A DNA stretch of 64,000 nt, taken from positions 434,001 to 498,000 of the forward strand of contig CP043547.1 in assembly GCA_009664345.1 (NCBI GenBank). Direction: 5' to 3'. Below, piece after piece: positions 1 through 9,935 of the stretch. The stretch comes from Planctomycetales bacterium 10988 (GTDB lineage: Bacteria > Planctomycetota > Planctomycetia > Pirellulales > Pb10988). Under the pieces are notes generated by a model. That model worked only from the letters and a program-made list of their open reading frames with translations. It ran no database searches and was not told the origin of the DNA. The translations under genes and the position numbers were made by a program. Position 1 is the stretch's first letter. Every line of letters begins with the position of its first letter.

Positions 1-3000
1 GGAGATGTTAACTGAGTAAGTAGGCGCTTGCGAGGTTTCGTGGGTCGAACCTGGGTCGAAAGTTGCCCAATTGGAGATCGTGATGGTTGTGTTTTCTTCT
101 GCTGTCTCATCAATCGTAACGTGGTCAGCAACGAAGGAAGGTTTTTGATTGTTAGAGAACGTCAGCATGATTGAAGTGGTGCTGGACATCGCCGTATCAT
201 TATTGAAGGATTCAATTGCTGTTGCGGTTACCTCCAGTTCGATCTCTCCAACAAAATCAACCGGTGGATAAAAATAAACGAGTTCTTCCAAGTCCAAGTG
301 ATGATCCATCAGCTCCGGGTCCTGCGAAGTGATCAACCAAGTTCCATCGTCTTGCGGCGATCCCGTAGAGAAAGAGGAGTTTTCAGGAAATCCAGAAATA
401 CGAATCTCTAAAGTTTCAGAGTTATCGCTATCATTTAAGATGCTTTCCAAAGAAAGAGTTACTGGAGAATTGACCAGATGAAAGCTGGGGGCAACTGACT
501 CTGTCAGGAAAGGGGCATCGGCAACTCCTTCAACCGTGAGCGGTACATCGGAATGAAAAGTATAAATGGTGGGAGGGTTGGTGCCTGAAATACCAGGATC
601 GTGAATGGTGATTCCAAGTGTTACCTCACCACTAAAGTCTGGTTCTCCCAAATATTCGAGATTTTCCAAGGCTCCTTGGATTGCTGTGAGATCGCCTCGA
701 ATTTCAATAAGTTGGCTGGGTTCGTTAACTTCCCCCTGATCAAAGTTTAGCCCATTATTGGTCGTCAAGGTAAGCATACCTTGGGACACTTGAAAAGTGA
801 GCGTATATTCCGTGGTTCCATAGACGGAATCGGCATCCTCAAACGTGAAGCCGTCGATAGCAGAATTCGAGTCTTCGAGAATTGAAGATGTAGGATTGTA
901 GTTCAGGATTGGTTGTTGATTGTCATGATAGGTGAGTGTCAACACTAAAGTGTCAGAAGTCGCCTCAACGGGATTGCTTTCTCCATCCATCGATTTGGCA
1001 ACAAAGGCAAGTTCAATCGCCCCCACAAAATCAGTAGGAGGCGTAAAAGTAAGTTCATCTAAATCTAATTGTTGATCCAAATCCAGGTGCTGGGAGTCGA
1101 TCCGCCAAGTGCCTGGAGTTACTTCGGACCCCATTAAAAAGCTGGCTCCAACTGGAACTCCCGTAATCGTGATTTCTAAACTTTCCGAACCATCGGTATC
1201 AACCAGAGAACTTGCAACCGGAAGTGGAACGGTTTGATTGACGGCAAGATCGAGAGAAGAGGAAGCCAAACTCAGATTAGGAGCATCGGCAACCGGATTG
1301 ACGGTAATAGATAGGTCCGCCAGTTCGACACCGAGAAGTGCGGTTGTGTTGATCTCTCCAGGATCACTGATGGTAACTGTGAGTGCATCCGTTCCACTAA
1401 AATAATCTGTAGGCTGAAAAGTTAAATTATTAAGAGCGGCTTCCAGCTCAGGTAGCGTTCCACTGAAGGTGAGACTCGGGGAAGGTGTGTCGATCACCGC
1501 TAAAGGAAAGTCGTAATCTGGACTGGCTGGAAGTGTCAGAATTCCCGATTGAACACTGACCGTCATTTCATATTCTAGCTCACTCCCATTGACATCATCT
1601 ACATCGCTGAGAACGAAGCCACTGAGGGAAAGTTCACTTCCTTCATCGAGGCTGAAGGGACCATCATTCGACGTCAGAACTGGTGCGTCGTTGACCGGCG
1701 TAATTTCAAAAGAAAATTGCTGGGTAAAGGTGTTGATACCTCCGTTGTCCGTGCCTCCGTCGTCTTCAACGATGACTTCAAAAGTGACTTCTCCGAAGGC
1801 ATCGGCGACGGATTGATAGGTCAACGTACCATTTTCGTCCAAGTCAATGCTTTGCAGAAGTTCAGAGCCAGATAAAACTGTCAATGTATATGAGGTCGAT
1901 TGAGCGTTCTCATTACTTGGACCTGGCTCAGCTTGTGCCCAACCCTGAAGTTCTTGAACACCACTATCTTCTAAGCTGGAAGGAGGATTACTTGCAGTTA
2001 ATTCAGGAGGATCATTGACGGAATGAACCTGGATTGTAAAGTCTTTGAATGTCGTTAGTGGGGCATCGTTAAAATAATTGTCATCGGTGACGGAAACTCG
2101 AATCTGAGCTACTCCGTGCTCATTGTCCTGCGTGCGAAAGACCAAATCATATTGAGTCTCTCCTCCACCAAGGTCGATTACCTCAATTTGAGGCGGGGTA
2201 GAAAAAGTAACTGTCGATCCCAATAAAACTTCCACATCGATCGTGAAGTTTTGGAGATCGTTTTCGTAAGGTCCTAGATCAATGTTTTGAAGAAAGTTTT
2301 CTACACGGTAGACCTCTTCATTAGGAGTTACTTCATCTTCATGGAGGGTCAAGATTCCACTGGTCGAATCTGTCAGAAGATCGAAAGTTGGGGCATTATT
2401 GATGGGCGTGAGATTCAATGTGAAAGTTTGAGAATCTGAGGTATCGTTCCCACTATTGATACTGCCTCCGCTGTCTACCACGGTGACTTCAAAAGTTACC
2501 TCACCAAAGGCGTGTGCCAAAGGTTTGATGTGAAGATTTCCTTCGCTATCAATGACTATCCCATCAACTTCATTCAGGATGGAATTAGGGGAGATGTTTA
2601 CAAGATAGGTTGGAGTTTGTGAAGCTTCAGATTCAGCACCAGGGTCGAAGGTAACCCAGTTGGAAATTGTGACGGTTGTGTTTTCTTCTGCTTCTTCATC
2701 AATCGTAATGTCAGAAGCAACGAAGGAAGGTTGATGGTTGAAGTAATTTAAAGTGATTGTGCTGTTAACAACGGCTTCGTCGTCATTACTCGGTTCCTTG
2801 GAGGTTGCGCTGATGCTCAGCGTGATCACTCCAGCATGCCCTTCGGGCGGGGTAAAGGTAAGTTCTCCCGATTCCAATTGTTGATCAGAAAAACCTTCAT
2901 CTAAGGAAGTAATGAGCCAAGTATCATCGGCTTGTAGCGTTCCGATGGAGAAGACGGAATTTGCTGGAAAACCAGAGATACGGATCTCCAAAGTTTCCGA

Positions 3001-4962
3001 ACTATCGACTAGCGAGGCGGTAACAGGAAGTGGAACTTCTTGATTGATGGCAAGGTCGAGGGAAGCTGAGGCTGGGCTGAGATTTGGAGCGTCGGCAACC
3101 GCATTGATGACAATATCAAAATACTCACTGTCAGAAAGTGGAGAAGTTCCACCCTCTCCCTCATCTTCTATTTCGATTTTAAATTGAAAGGTTCCCGATA
3201 CATCGGGCTCAGCGGTGAAGACAAGATCGCCCGTTGTGATACCATCGACGGTTTCAAAAATGATCTCAGGAGGGGTTGAAAAAAGATTGATGTCTCCTGA
3301 CAAAACGTTAAGGATCGCAGTTGCGACTTGATCGGATTCGTATTCATTTCCCCAGGAGTCGATGGTTACAAAATTTTCAATCGTTTGCTCGCCAGCATCT
3401 TCATCAACTTCAATGAAGTATCTTTCTGAAGAAGGATCGATAGAAGCATTGATAGTAAAGAGAGGGGCATCGTTTACAGGAGTGACCGTAAGTGTATAAG
3501 ACTGTTCTTTACTTTCCGGTAAAAACGAATCGTTACCAGGCAGACTATCCGTAATCGTGATGATGAGTTCAATATCTTGATGAACATTGCTCTTCAACTC
3601 AAATGTTAGATCAGCTGTCCCATCTGTATCAAAGACTAGAGAAGGAAGTGTTATAAATAAGTTCTCATCCGCTGGGTTTACGAATGAGATAGACTGTTCC
3701 AATACTTGTTGATGTTCGTATTGATCTCCAGGAGAAATGTTTGTCAGAAAATCAACGAACGTGGTAGGACCATTGTCTTCTGCGACTTCAAAAGTTTGAT
3801 TTGGATTGATTAGAAACGTAGGGGGATCATTGACTCCATTGCTTCCCCCCGCAATGTAAGAACCTCCCAAAAAGTTTGAAGAGGTTGCATAAATATTTAA
3901 AAGCAAGTCTCTAGTATTCCCATCGAAGACAAGCGTATGAGGTCCACCGGTCTCTCCGGGGATGGTTAGAATATCCGCGTGCCCATCGTGATTAAAGTCT
4001 GCCGCACCGACTCGAACTCCACCTGTAAAGTTGGGATCGTAGGCATAAAAGTCATGCAGCGAACTTCCATCGAGAGAATTAAAGGCTTTTACACGAGGAC
4101 CACCACCGCTATCGGGTGCGACAACGATATCGTCACGCCCATCGTTATTGATATCGCCCGCTGCCACAAAAAGTCCCATTGTGAGGTTTTGTTCATAGGC
4201 ATAAAAATCAAAGTGGATTTCTGGGACGGCGCCAGTCTGTCCATCTATGACTTGAACCCGTGGACTCCCACCCGGTCCGGCAGCCGAAATGACATCGATA
4301 TAATCATTATTATTTACATCTCCAGCCGCTATCCGGATTTCCCCATAGAAATCGTCAAAGGGTGTGATTACATTTAAAACGGCATTTTCTGTATTGGTTT
4401 CAATCTTTCCATCGAACACTTTTACCTTGGAAGCAGTTCCATCAACCGAATTCACTCCGTTCCAACTGGAGGATGCGCTGGTAATGATGTCATCAAATCC
4501 ATCGTTATTTACATCTCCGACGGCTACATAGACCCCTCCCGTAAAGCTCGGGTTGAAAGCAAAAAAGTTATTTGCTCCTCCGGTAATCTGTTGACCAGTT
4601 CCACTATCAAAAACACGCACATGGGGACCGCCTCCGGGTCCTGGCGCTGTGACAATGTCTAGAATACCATCCTGGTTGATATCTCCCGTTGCCACCCGGA
4701 TCTCACCAGAGAAGAACTCTCCGTAGGGCTCGATCGATAGCTTCTCGACCCCATCTTCGTCAAAGACTTTAACAACGGCAGTTCCATCAGAATCCGTACC
4801 TGTCACTAAAAATGCCGGTAGTTCAGTCACAGTCGTGAGCATTTGGCGGGGTTCGAGCTGTTCGATGGCGAGGTTTTCTGACTCACGATTTTTTCGACGG
4901 CGGGCTTGACGGTTTTTCTGGACGTACTTCGACCAACGATTCCACGCAGATTGTTTCGCCAT
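1..4962 (-). CDS. Giant LEPR-XLL surface protein with FG-GAP and cadherin-like repeats (3' end outside window)
   Basis: The frame is open from an ATG at 4962 to the window edge (1654 codons) without a stop, so the C-terminus is missing. The N-terminus is basic and carries LEPRQML at about residues 36-42, the LEPR-XLL motif of large planctomycete exported proteins. Residues ~50-390 hold FG-GAP/VCBS-type repeats with GDxNxDGxxDI calcium-loop motifs alternating with GGPHVxVFD strands. From ~400 onward come repeated cadherin-like/VCBS domains marked by PVNDAP or NPVADAPNLS linkers. An extracellular adhesive or structural role is inferred. A second LEPR-like giant lies at 39.5-45.4 kb and shares the FG-GAP module, so the two are paralogues in part. 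The assignment to a repeat surface protein is firm; the ligand is unknown. Confidence 0.9.
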   Translation of the reverse strand, partial: MAKQSAWNRWSKYVQKNRQARRRKNRESENLAIEQLEPRQMLTTVTELPAFLVTGTDSDGTAVVKVFDEDGVEKLSIEPYGEFFSGEIRVATGDINQDGILDIVTAPGPGGGPHVRVFDSGTGQQITGGANNFFAFNPSFTGGVYVAVGDVNNDGFDDIITSASSSWNGVNSVDGTASKVKVFDGKIETNTENAVLNVITPFDDFYGEIRIAAGDVNNNDYIDVISAAGPGGSPRVQVIDGQTGAVPEIHFDFYAYEQNLTMGLFVAAGDINNDGRDDIVVAPDSGGGPRVKAFNSLDGSSLHDFYAYDPNFTGGVRVGAADFNHDGHADILTIPGETGGPHTLVFDGNTRDLLLNIYATSSNFLGGSYIAGGSNGVNDPPTFLINPNQTFEVAEDNGPTTFVDFLTNISPGDQYEHQQVLEQSISFVNPADENLFITLPSLVFDTDGTADLTFELKSNVHQDIELIITITDSLPGNDSFLPESKEQSYTLTVTPVNDAPLFTINASIDPSSERYFIEVDEDAGEQTIENFVTIDSWGNEYESDQVATAILNVLSGDINLFSTPPEIIFETVDGITTGDLVFTAEPDVSGTFQFKIEIEDEGEGGTSPLSDSEYFDIVINAVADAPNLSPASASLDLAINQEVPLPVTASLVDSSETLEIRISGFPANSVFSIGTLQADDTWLITSLDEGFSDQQLESGELTFTPPEGHAGVITLSISATSKEPSNDDEAVVNSTITLNYFNHQPSFVASDITIDEEAEENTTVTISNWVTFDPGAESEASQTPTYLVNISPNSILNEVDGIVIDSEGNLHIKPLAHAFGEVTFEVTVVDSGGSINSGNDTSDSQTFTLNLTPINNAPTFDLLTDSTSGILTLHEDEVTPNEEVYRVENFLQNIDLGPYENDLQNFTIDVEVLLGSTVTFSTPPQIEVIDLGGGETQYDLVFRTQDNEHGVAQIRVSVTDDNYFNDAPLTTFKDFTIQVHSVNDPPELTASNPPSSLEDSGVQELQGWAQAEPGPSNENAQSTSYTLTVLSGSELLQSIDLDENGTLTYQSVADAFGEVTFEVIVEDDGGTDNGGINTFTQQFSFEITPVNDAPVLTSNDGPFSLDEGSELSLSGFVLSDVDDVNGSELEYEMTVSVQSGILTLPASPDYDFPLAVIDTPSPSLTFSGTLPELEAALNNLTFQPTDYFSGTDALTVTISDPGEINTTALLGVELADLSITVNPVADAPNLSLASSSLDLAVNQTVPLPVASSLVDTDGSESLEITITGVPVGASFLMGSEVTPGTWRIDSQHLDLDQQLDLDELTFTPPTDFVGAIELAFVAKSMDGESNPVEATSDTLVLTLTYHDNQQPILNYNPTSSILEDSNSAIDGFTFEDADSVYGTTEYTLTFQVSQGMLTLTTNNGLNFDQGEVNEPSQLIEIRGDLTAIQGALENLEYLGEPDFSGEVTLGITIHDPGISGTNPPTIYTFHSDVPLTVEGVADAPFLTESVAPSFHLVNSPVTLSLESILNDSDNSETLEIRISGFPENSSFSTGSPQDDGTWLITSQDPELMDHHLDLEELVYFYPPVDFVGEIELEVTATAIESFNNDTAMSSTTSIMLTFSNNQKPSFVADHVTIDETAEENTTITISNWATFDPGSTHETSQAPTYSVNIS

Positions 4963-5559
4963 TGATATCTCTTTGAAGGATTGCCATCGAGCGAGGTACT
5001 AGAAAAGCACGCTTTCGATGAAGGGTTAACTCAAGTCCTTGTTAACGTTGTATACGGAATCCGGGATCGACCATTCGGCTGACAGATCGGAATTCCTAAG
5101 GTGGGCTAGTTGGCCCCAAACATCCTGTTTGGCTCTCTGAATGTCTTGTCAGAGATCGATTTATTAGAGGATTTAGGAGGAGGATCGTTGCCCTTTGCTG
5201 AAGTAACGATTTTGACGCTCGTAATAAATAGGATACTGATTTCTACTAGAAATCAATACATAAAACGTAAGTTTTTTTGAGTAAGTCACTACTGTTTACT
5301 AGCTAAAGACTTGCGTCATCTCTTAGTGATACTTAGGGAAAGAAATGAGGATCGGTACACCTGTCAATCAGCAGAACCACCCCCTCTTTGGAACTAGAAG
5401 ATAGGGACTTACAGCCCTGAGCTCCGGTCGATTCCTTGTTCTCCTTATGACTCGATCCTTTCCGAAATTTTCCCCCGCGCGCAAATGCCTAGTAATTGCT
5501 CGACGGCAGGTGCCGCGAGTGTGGGCGTGCGCGCTTTCTTCTCTTTGTGGAGGTCGCCT
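4963..5559. other. Intergenic, possible element boundary
   Basis: No convincing gene was seen. The stretch separates the surface protein from the recombinase-led, more G+C-rich block that starts near 5.5 kb. If that block integrated through its serine recombinase, one attachment site could lie here, but I could not find a matching core at the other end by eye. Confidence 0.4.
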
Positions 5560-5853
5560 ATGTCCAGCCATGATCCTTCTTTGACCGAACTTGAGGGCGG
5601 TGTCGATCGAGACTTGCCACCCCAGAAACCGCAAAATGCACGGGTTTCCGTAGCGTTGCGTTCGCCGGATCAGCTTGAACGCTTGGCCGAAATGATCGCT
5701 AATGGGGGCTTGCCTTTGCCTGACGATCTCAGCCCTGAGCAGTTTGCGATGGTCGTTCGTAAAGTCCAAAAACGACGCCACCTAAGATTGGTCAAATTCA
5801 TTGCTCGCGCGATTGCCATGGACATCCATCAATCACGTGAGCCCTCGAAATGA
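5560..5853 (+). CDS. Small recombinase-linked hypothetical protein
   Basis: A 97-residue protein begins at ATG 5560, preceded by GTGGAGG, a better ribosome site than the upstream in-frame codon at 5485. It is soluble and charged, with a helical C-terminal half rich in Arg/Lys (VVRKVQKRRHLRLVKFIARA) that could bind nucleic acid. It ends 9 bp before the recombinase gene and is probably co-transcribed with it. I do not recognise the family. A role as a recombination accessory protein is inferred from position only. Confidence 0.6.
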   Translation: MSSHDPSLTELEGGVDRDLPPQKPQNARVSVALRSPDQLERLAEMIANGGLPLPDDLSPEQFAMVVRKVQKRRHLRLVKFIARAIAMDIHQSREPSK

Positions 5854-5862
5854 GGTGTCTTT

Positions 5863-7083
5863 ATGTTAAGGCGTTGCTTTGATCCGACCCTTTCTTATCG
5901 TGCTGTGCTTTATCTGCGGATGAGTTCCGATCTTCAAAACAAACGGAGCCCCGTCCAACAGGAGGCGGAAATTCGGCAGCGGATCAAGTCCCTGGGCTAC
6001 GATTGGCGGATCGTCAAGGTCTATCGCGACGACGCGAAGAGCGGCCGACTGCTGAGAAACCGCCTAGGCTATCAGCGGATGCTGCGAGAGATCAAATCCG
6101 GCAAGGTGAAAGCGGATCTGATTCTCGTCGATACTTTGGAGCGGTTTGGCCGGGTCGATGAGCTTCCTACGATTCGTAAGGAGCTGTATGAGCGGCACGG
6201 CGTACTCGTTCTTACGGCAGATTCCAGCTTTACGGACCCGACCTCTCCGCAAGGTCGTGCCCTGGGAATGGTCGAGTCGATGCGTGCCAACGAGCATGGT
6301 CGCATCCTCGGCCATAATGTTTTACGGGGAAAACGCGATACGGCCCGTCAAAAGCACTGGCCGGGTGGTTACAGCCCCTTTGGTTACCGGCTCCAGTCGG
6401 TGATGAAGACGGAGCGAGGCCGCGAGGTTGTCGACTACAGTACTCTCGTTCCCAATCCAAAAACTGATTGGATCATCAAACTACTTTTTGAGAAGGCAAT
6501 TGATTCAGGCTGGGGAACTGCTCGTTTGGCTCGATTCCTGAACGAGCACCGCGACATCCCGGCAGATTTGAAGCCCTTCTCTCAAAATGCCATTGGGTAT
6601 TGGTTGGATAATCCCATTTACTTCGGGACCCTGCGGTGGGAGCACCATGTCACCGGAATTGTCGACGACATGCGTGTCAGCGAAAAAAACAAGCCGGAAG
6701 ATGTTCTCATCGTCCCGGAGTTCTGCGAACCGCTCGTCGACCGTGATCTCTGGGAGAGGGTTCAGGCCCTGCGAGAAGCGCGTCGACCGAGACGCCTTGA
6801 ACCCGACGAGGACGGCAAGAAGATCGAGGCCCCCGCTCCGGGGCTGTCGGTCAATTACCTACTCAGTGGATTAGTCTATTGCTCGGAATGCAGCCTCAGG
6901 ATGCAGATTTCCTCGACGGGGGAATACACCAATAGCGAGGGCGAGAAGATCCGCTACGTCTATTATTATTGCCCACGGTCCCGCATCGGTATCTGCCACA
7001 ACAAGCTCCATGTTCCCGAGACACGGCTCCGCGAGAAGGTCATCCAGACGATCCGCGAGCGTCTTTTTTCGAAGTCGAAATAA
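5863..7083 (+). CDS. Large serine recombinase (N-terminal and zinc-ribbon portion)
   Basis: This 406-residue protein has an N-terminal resolvase domain with the catalytic motif YLRMSSDLQ, giving Ser21 as the expected nucleophile, and the D-x-L-x-R active-site region (DTLERFGR). A recombinase domain follows, then a zinc ribbon near the C-terminus (YCSEC ... YYYCPRSRIGIC). It would catalyse site-specific integration or excision. Large serine recombinases usually continue with a coiled coil. Here the protein stops after the zinc ribbon and that part appears in the next gene. It is the first large gene of the 5.5-16.2 kb block and the likely driver of its mobility. Confidence 0.92.
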   Translation: MLRRCFDPTLSYRAVLYLRMSSDLQNKRSPVQQEAEIRQRIKSLGYDWRIVKVYRDDAKSGRLLRNRLGYQRMLREIKSGKVKADLILVDTLERFGRVDELPTIRKELYERHGVLVLTADSSFTDPTSPQGRALGMVESMRANEHGRILGHNVLRGKRDTARQKHWPGGYSPFGYRLQSVMKTERGREVVDYSTLVPNPKTDWIIKLLFEKAIDSGWGTARLARFLNEHRDIPADLKPFSQNAIGYWLDNPIYFGTLRWEHHVTGIVDDMRVSEKNKPEDVLIVPEFCEPLVDRDLWERVQALREARRPRRLEPDEDGKKIEAPAPGLSVNYLLSGLVYCSECSLRMQISSTGEYTNSEGEKIRYVYYYCPRSRIGICHNKLHVPETRLREKVIQTIRERLFSKSK

Positions 7084-7094
7084 CAATCCCTTTG

Positions 7095-7134
7095 GGCAGC
7101 GGCTCCCTTCACGGAGTCGTTGCCTTTTTCTTTT
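7095..7134 (+). terminator. Intrinsic terminator between the two recombinase genes
   Basis: A 12-bp stem (7095-7106 with 7113-7124, with a few G-U pairs) is followed by a T-rich run (TTTTTCTTTT). It lies directly after the recombinase stop at 7083 and before the ribosome site of the next gene, so it could limit expression of the downstream half. Confidence 0.75.
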
Positions 7135-7160
7135 CTGATTACTTTTCTAAGGAGTGTTCG

Positions 7161-8186
7161 ATGAACGACACGATAATTACCCCTGATTGGCTCGCTGAGC
7201 TTACGGCGATGGTATGCGATCATCTGACAGAGCTAGACGACCGGCAGCGAGAGCATCAGCCGGATTTACGACAAGAACTCCAGAGCCTCAAAGCTCAAAC
7301 CGAAGGCTGGAAGGCCTCTCTCGCCAATCCAGATTTGGCACTTCCTCTGCGTCGAAAACTTGAGGAGGAGTACGGCGTTGCGATCGAGAGGATGGAGGAA
7401 ATCGAAAGGCTGCTGGCCGAGGCTTCCCACCAAGCTGATTCGGCGGAACGGCTGCTGGATCCTCAGCAAGTCCTCGACCGTCTCGACTCCCTCAATGAGC
7501 TTCTAGCCGGTGAGAATGTCACCATGGCCAACATGGAGTTATCGCTGCATCTCGATAAGATCGTCTGCTCCCCTGAGGGAAAGGTCGCCGTGAGGACTTG
7601 CATGTTGGGTGGGATGACGGAGACCGTCGAATTGCTCAAAGGCGACCATCAAAATGCTGCGACCAACAAGGGAGGGAGACGTGAGGCGTACTACGGCAAG
7701 CCCCGACGCCGAGTCCGCGCCCGGCTGGGGGAGGCCGATGATGGCCGTGAAGACCTGCGAAGCCTTGCTGACTTCGCCTGCGATCCCGAGCGCTTCGCCG
7801 ACTTGCCGGACGAATGGTTTTGGGAAGATGTCTTTGAAATTCCCGAAAAAACGTCGCCCTATCAAGAGATGGCCATCGAGGTCGCGACGGATCGCCTTGC
7901 CGGTCTCACGCACGAACGGCTTGCCAAAAAATACGGGACGACGACTCCCACCATTCGAAAGGCACTGAAATATGCGGCAAAGATCGATGAGCGATTCCGC
8001 CAGATGCCAAGGAAGATGGCACCCGCTCGCTGGCATGAGGATCACGCAAGCGAGGTCGGCACGTTGAAAGAGTCCGAAGGCCTCACCATGAAGCAGCTAG
8101 TGAATCATTTTGAAAAAAGTGATAACACGATTCGTAAGGCACTTAAGCATTATCGTCAGATGAAAGAGGAGGAGCAATCTTCATAA
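7161..8186 (+). CDS. Recombinase C-terminal-half-like protein: coiled coil plus tandem HTH
   Basis: This 341-residue protein starts at ATG 7161 with AAGGAG upstream; the longer in-frame reading from 6969 overlaps the recombinase and is not needed. Residues ~40-100 form a charged coiled coil (LEEEYGVAIERMEEIERLL), and a segment containing KIVCSPEGKVAV resembles the C-terminal part of large serine recombinases. Two HTH-like units share the pattern TIRKALKYA / TIRKALKHY near residues ~265-290 and ~318-340. I infer that it supplies the coiled-coil and extra DNA-binding functions missing from the recombinase at 5863-7083. It could instead be an independent regulator. The length and strong start argue against a simple frameshift. 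Confidence 0.7.
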   Translation: MNDTIITPDWLAELTAMVCDHLTELDDRQREHQPDLRQELQSLKAQTEGWKASLANPDLALPLRRKLEEEYGVAIERMEEIERLLAEASHQADSAERLLDPQQVLDRLDSLNELLAGENVTMANMELSLHLDKIVCSPEGKVAVRTCMLGGMTETVELLKGDHQNAATNKGGRREAYYGKPRRRVRARLGEADDGREDLRSLADFACDPERFADLPDEWFWEDVFEIPEKTSPYQEMAIEVATDRLAGLTHERLAKKYGTTTPTIRKALKYAAKIDERFRQMPRKMAPARWHEDHASEVGTLKESEGLTMKQLVNHFEKSDNTIRKALKHYRQMKEEEQSS

Positions 8187-8214
8187 AAAGTGCTTTTTAC
8201 TTTTAAAATACTCG

Positions 8215-8254
8215 AAAAGGTCAGGTGAGCCCCCAGGCAGCCTGGCCTTTTTTG
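8215..8254 (+). terminator. Intrinsic terminator
   Basis: An 11-bp stem (8215-8225 AAAAGGTCAGG with 8241-8251) ends in a T run. It closes the recombinase module. A near-palindrome AAAAAG-TG-CTTTTT at 8185-8196 overlaps the preceding stop codon. Confidence 0.8.
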
Positions 8255-8664
8255 GAGTTTGACGCGGTCTTTTTATCACTTCGCCAACCTTCCAAAGAGT
8301 TTCTTCAATCATAGACCAAACGCCTAAATCGAACATAAGTCAATAATATAAATATACTTACGAAAAACTAATTTAAAAAGGAAATGTTTTCGTATCCTGC
8401 GGTGTACATGGTCATCTACCCGGCAGAATACGAAAAGCCTTTCTCATAAAACTCAGAGGGAGATTTTACACTCTGAAATAGACCTTCGCCTTAGATCTAT
8501 TGAACATCTAAATCCAGCGAAAATATGCGTCAAGTAGGTTGAGCACAGGCTTATCTATCGCTGAGAATTGCTGGATTTATACCTCATGCCACTTCGACCT
8601 TTGTCGATAGCCATGGGGATTTTCTTTCTTTGGTGTGATTTCTATTAGCAGAGGAGAGTTATTA
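8255..8664. other. Intergenic region before the DUF1257 cassette
   Basis: No gene was seen in this A+T-richer gap. It presumably carries the promoter of the cassette that starts at 8665, but no promoter could be assigned with confidence. Confidence 0.4.
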
Positions 8665-9033
8665 ATGTCGCACATTGTGGAGATTCAAACAGAGGTTCGA
8701 GATGTGAATGCGCTGCGGGCGGCGTGTGAACGATTGCGATTGCCACTGCCTACTGAGGGGAAGTTCAGGTTGTTTAGCGGTGAGGTAGAAGGTCTTGGGG
8801 TGGAGCTGCCAGGGTGGCGGTATCCGGTTGTTTACAACTTGGCGAGCGGGGAGTGTTGGTACGATCATTTCAATGGCAGGTGGGGTGATCCGCAGGAGCT
8901 TGATCGGCTTTTGCAAAGCTATGTCGTGGAGAAGGCCCGGCTGACGGCACATCGCCAGGGGCACTCGGTCCTTGAAGAGCCTCTCAAAGACGGCTCGATC
9001 AAATTGACCATCCAAGTAGGAGGGGAAGGATGA
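8665..9033 (+). CDS. DUF1257 (Ycf35-like) protein
   Basis: A 122-residue protein starts at ATG 8665 with GAGGAG upstream. The opening MSHIVEIQTEVRD matches the hallmark start of the DUF1257/Ycf35 family, and the rest fits the bacterial version (GWRYPVVYNLASGECWYDHF, then a C-terminal DGSIKLTIQVGG strand). Its biochemical function is not established. The stop overlaps the next start by ATGA, so it is coupled to the DUF2997 gene. In many bacteria these two sit beside an AAA ATPase, as here. Confidence 0.8.
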   Translation: MSHIVEIQTEVRDVNALRAACERLRLPLPTEGKFRLFSGEVEGLGVELPGWRYPVVYNLASGECWYDHFNGRWGDPQELDRLLQSYVVEKARLTAHRQGHSVLEEPLKDGSIKLTIQVGGEG

Positions 9034-9221
9034 AACGAATCGAGATTATTATTTCGCCGGAAGGGCAAAGCCGTGTTGAGACCAAAGGATTTGCCGGTAG
9101 CGGGTGTCGAGATGCCAGCAAGTTTATTGAACAGGCCCTGGGAAAGCAAAGCAGCGAACGGCTGACTTCGGAGTTTTACCTGACACAACAAACGGAGAAT
9201 CATCAACAAGAGCAACCTTAG
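9030..9221 (+). CDS. DUF2997 protein
   Basis: A 63-residue protein beginning MKRIEIIISPEG is typical of DUF2997, the small partner of DUF1257. The segment GFAGSGCRDASKFIEQALG fits the family's conserved G-x-C-x-xAS pattern. It overlaps the DUF1257 stop by 4 bp (ATGA), which indicates translational coupling. Function is unknown. Confidence 0.78.
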   Translation: MKRIEIIISPEGQSRVETKGFAGSGCRDASKFIEQALGKQSSERLTSEFYLTQQTENHQQEQP

Positions 9222-9229
9222 GAGGTCGA

Positions 9230-9901
9230 ATGATTAGTGAACTAGAAGGTCTCGTTCGATCGCCATTGGAAAATTTAAACGATGACGAACGTCCTGTCCT
9301 GGTCTTACTGGAAGGGCAACACGATTTGGAATTTCTGAAGCGGATGAGCTTAATCATGGCGAGTGAAGATCAGACGCTCGTTCCCCTTGAAGAGTTGGAA
9401 GAGGCCCGTCAAATCGTGATGCTGCCGGTGTGTGGGAATGGCCCTCGGCGGTGGATGCACCAGCTTTCCGCTCTTTGCAAAGCCACCTTCTTCTTATTCG
9501 ATCGCGAGGTGCAGCCGGAGAGCCTTCAGCGTCAGCAAGCAGTCCGTGAACTCAACCGCCGTCCTCGATTCCGGGCCGTGCTCACGAAGAAGCGGAGCCT
9601 GGAGAATTATCTACATCCGCAGGCGATCTTCGCGGCCAAGGGCCTGCAACTGCAATTCACAAATACAGACGACGTCGGCGAGTTGGCCGCCATCGAAATC
9701 CTAAGGCAGAAGGGAATTCACTGCGATTGGGATTCCCTCTCCCTACGCACTAGAAAACGGCTCCGCTCGCAGGCCAAGCGATGGCTGAATTCAGAAGCCG
9801 TCGAACAGATGACCACGGAGTTGCTGCGTCAGAGCGATCCAGAACAGGAAATCCTCGGATGGCTGCGAGCCATTCGCGATTTGGTTGCCACCAACGAATA
9901 A
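9230..9901 (+). CDS. TOPRIM-domain (OLD-type) nuclease-like protein
   Basis: A 223-residue protein starts 8 bp after DUF2997 with a strong AGGAGG site. TOPRIM hallmarks are visible: a hydrophobic strand ending in the acidic motif LLEGQHD (Glu28, Asp32), a second acidic motif FLFDREV (Asp91, Glu93), and the downstream SLENYLHP pattern common in OLD-family TOPRIM domains. The usual OLD ATPase domain is absent. It could cleave or process DNA or RNA using metal ions, possibly with the AAA ATPase encoded next. The position inside the DUF1257 cassette is the only clue to its partner. Confidence 0.72.
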   Translation: MISELEGLVRSPLENLNDDERPVLVLLEGQHDLEFLKRMSLIMASEDQTLVPLEELEEARQIVMLPVCGNGPRRWMHQLSALCKATFFLFDREVQPESLQRQQAVRELNRRPRFRAVLTKKRSLENYLHPQAIFAAKGLQLQFTNTDDVGELAAIEILRQKGIHCDWDSLSLRTRKRLRSQAKRWLNSEAVEQMTTELLRQSDPEQEILGWLRAIRDLVATNE

Positions 9902-9935
9902 ACAGAATCAATAGTAGTTAATGGAAAGGAATAAG

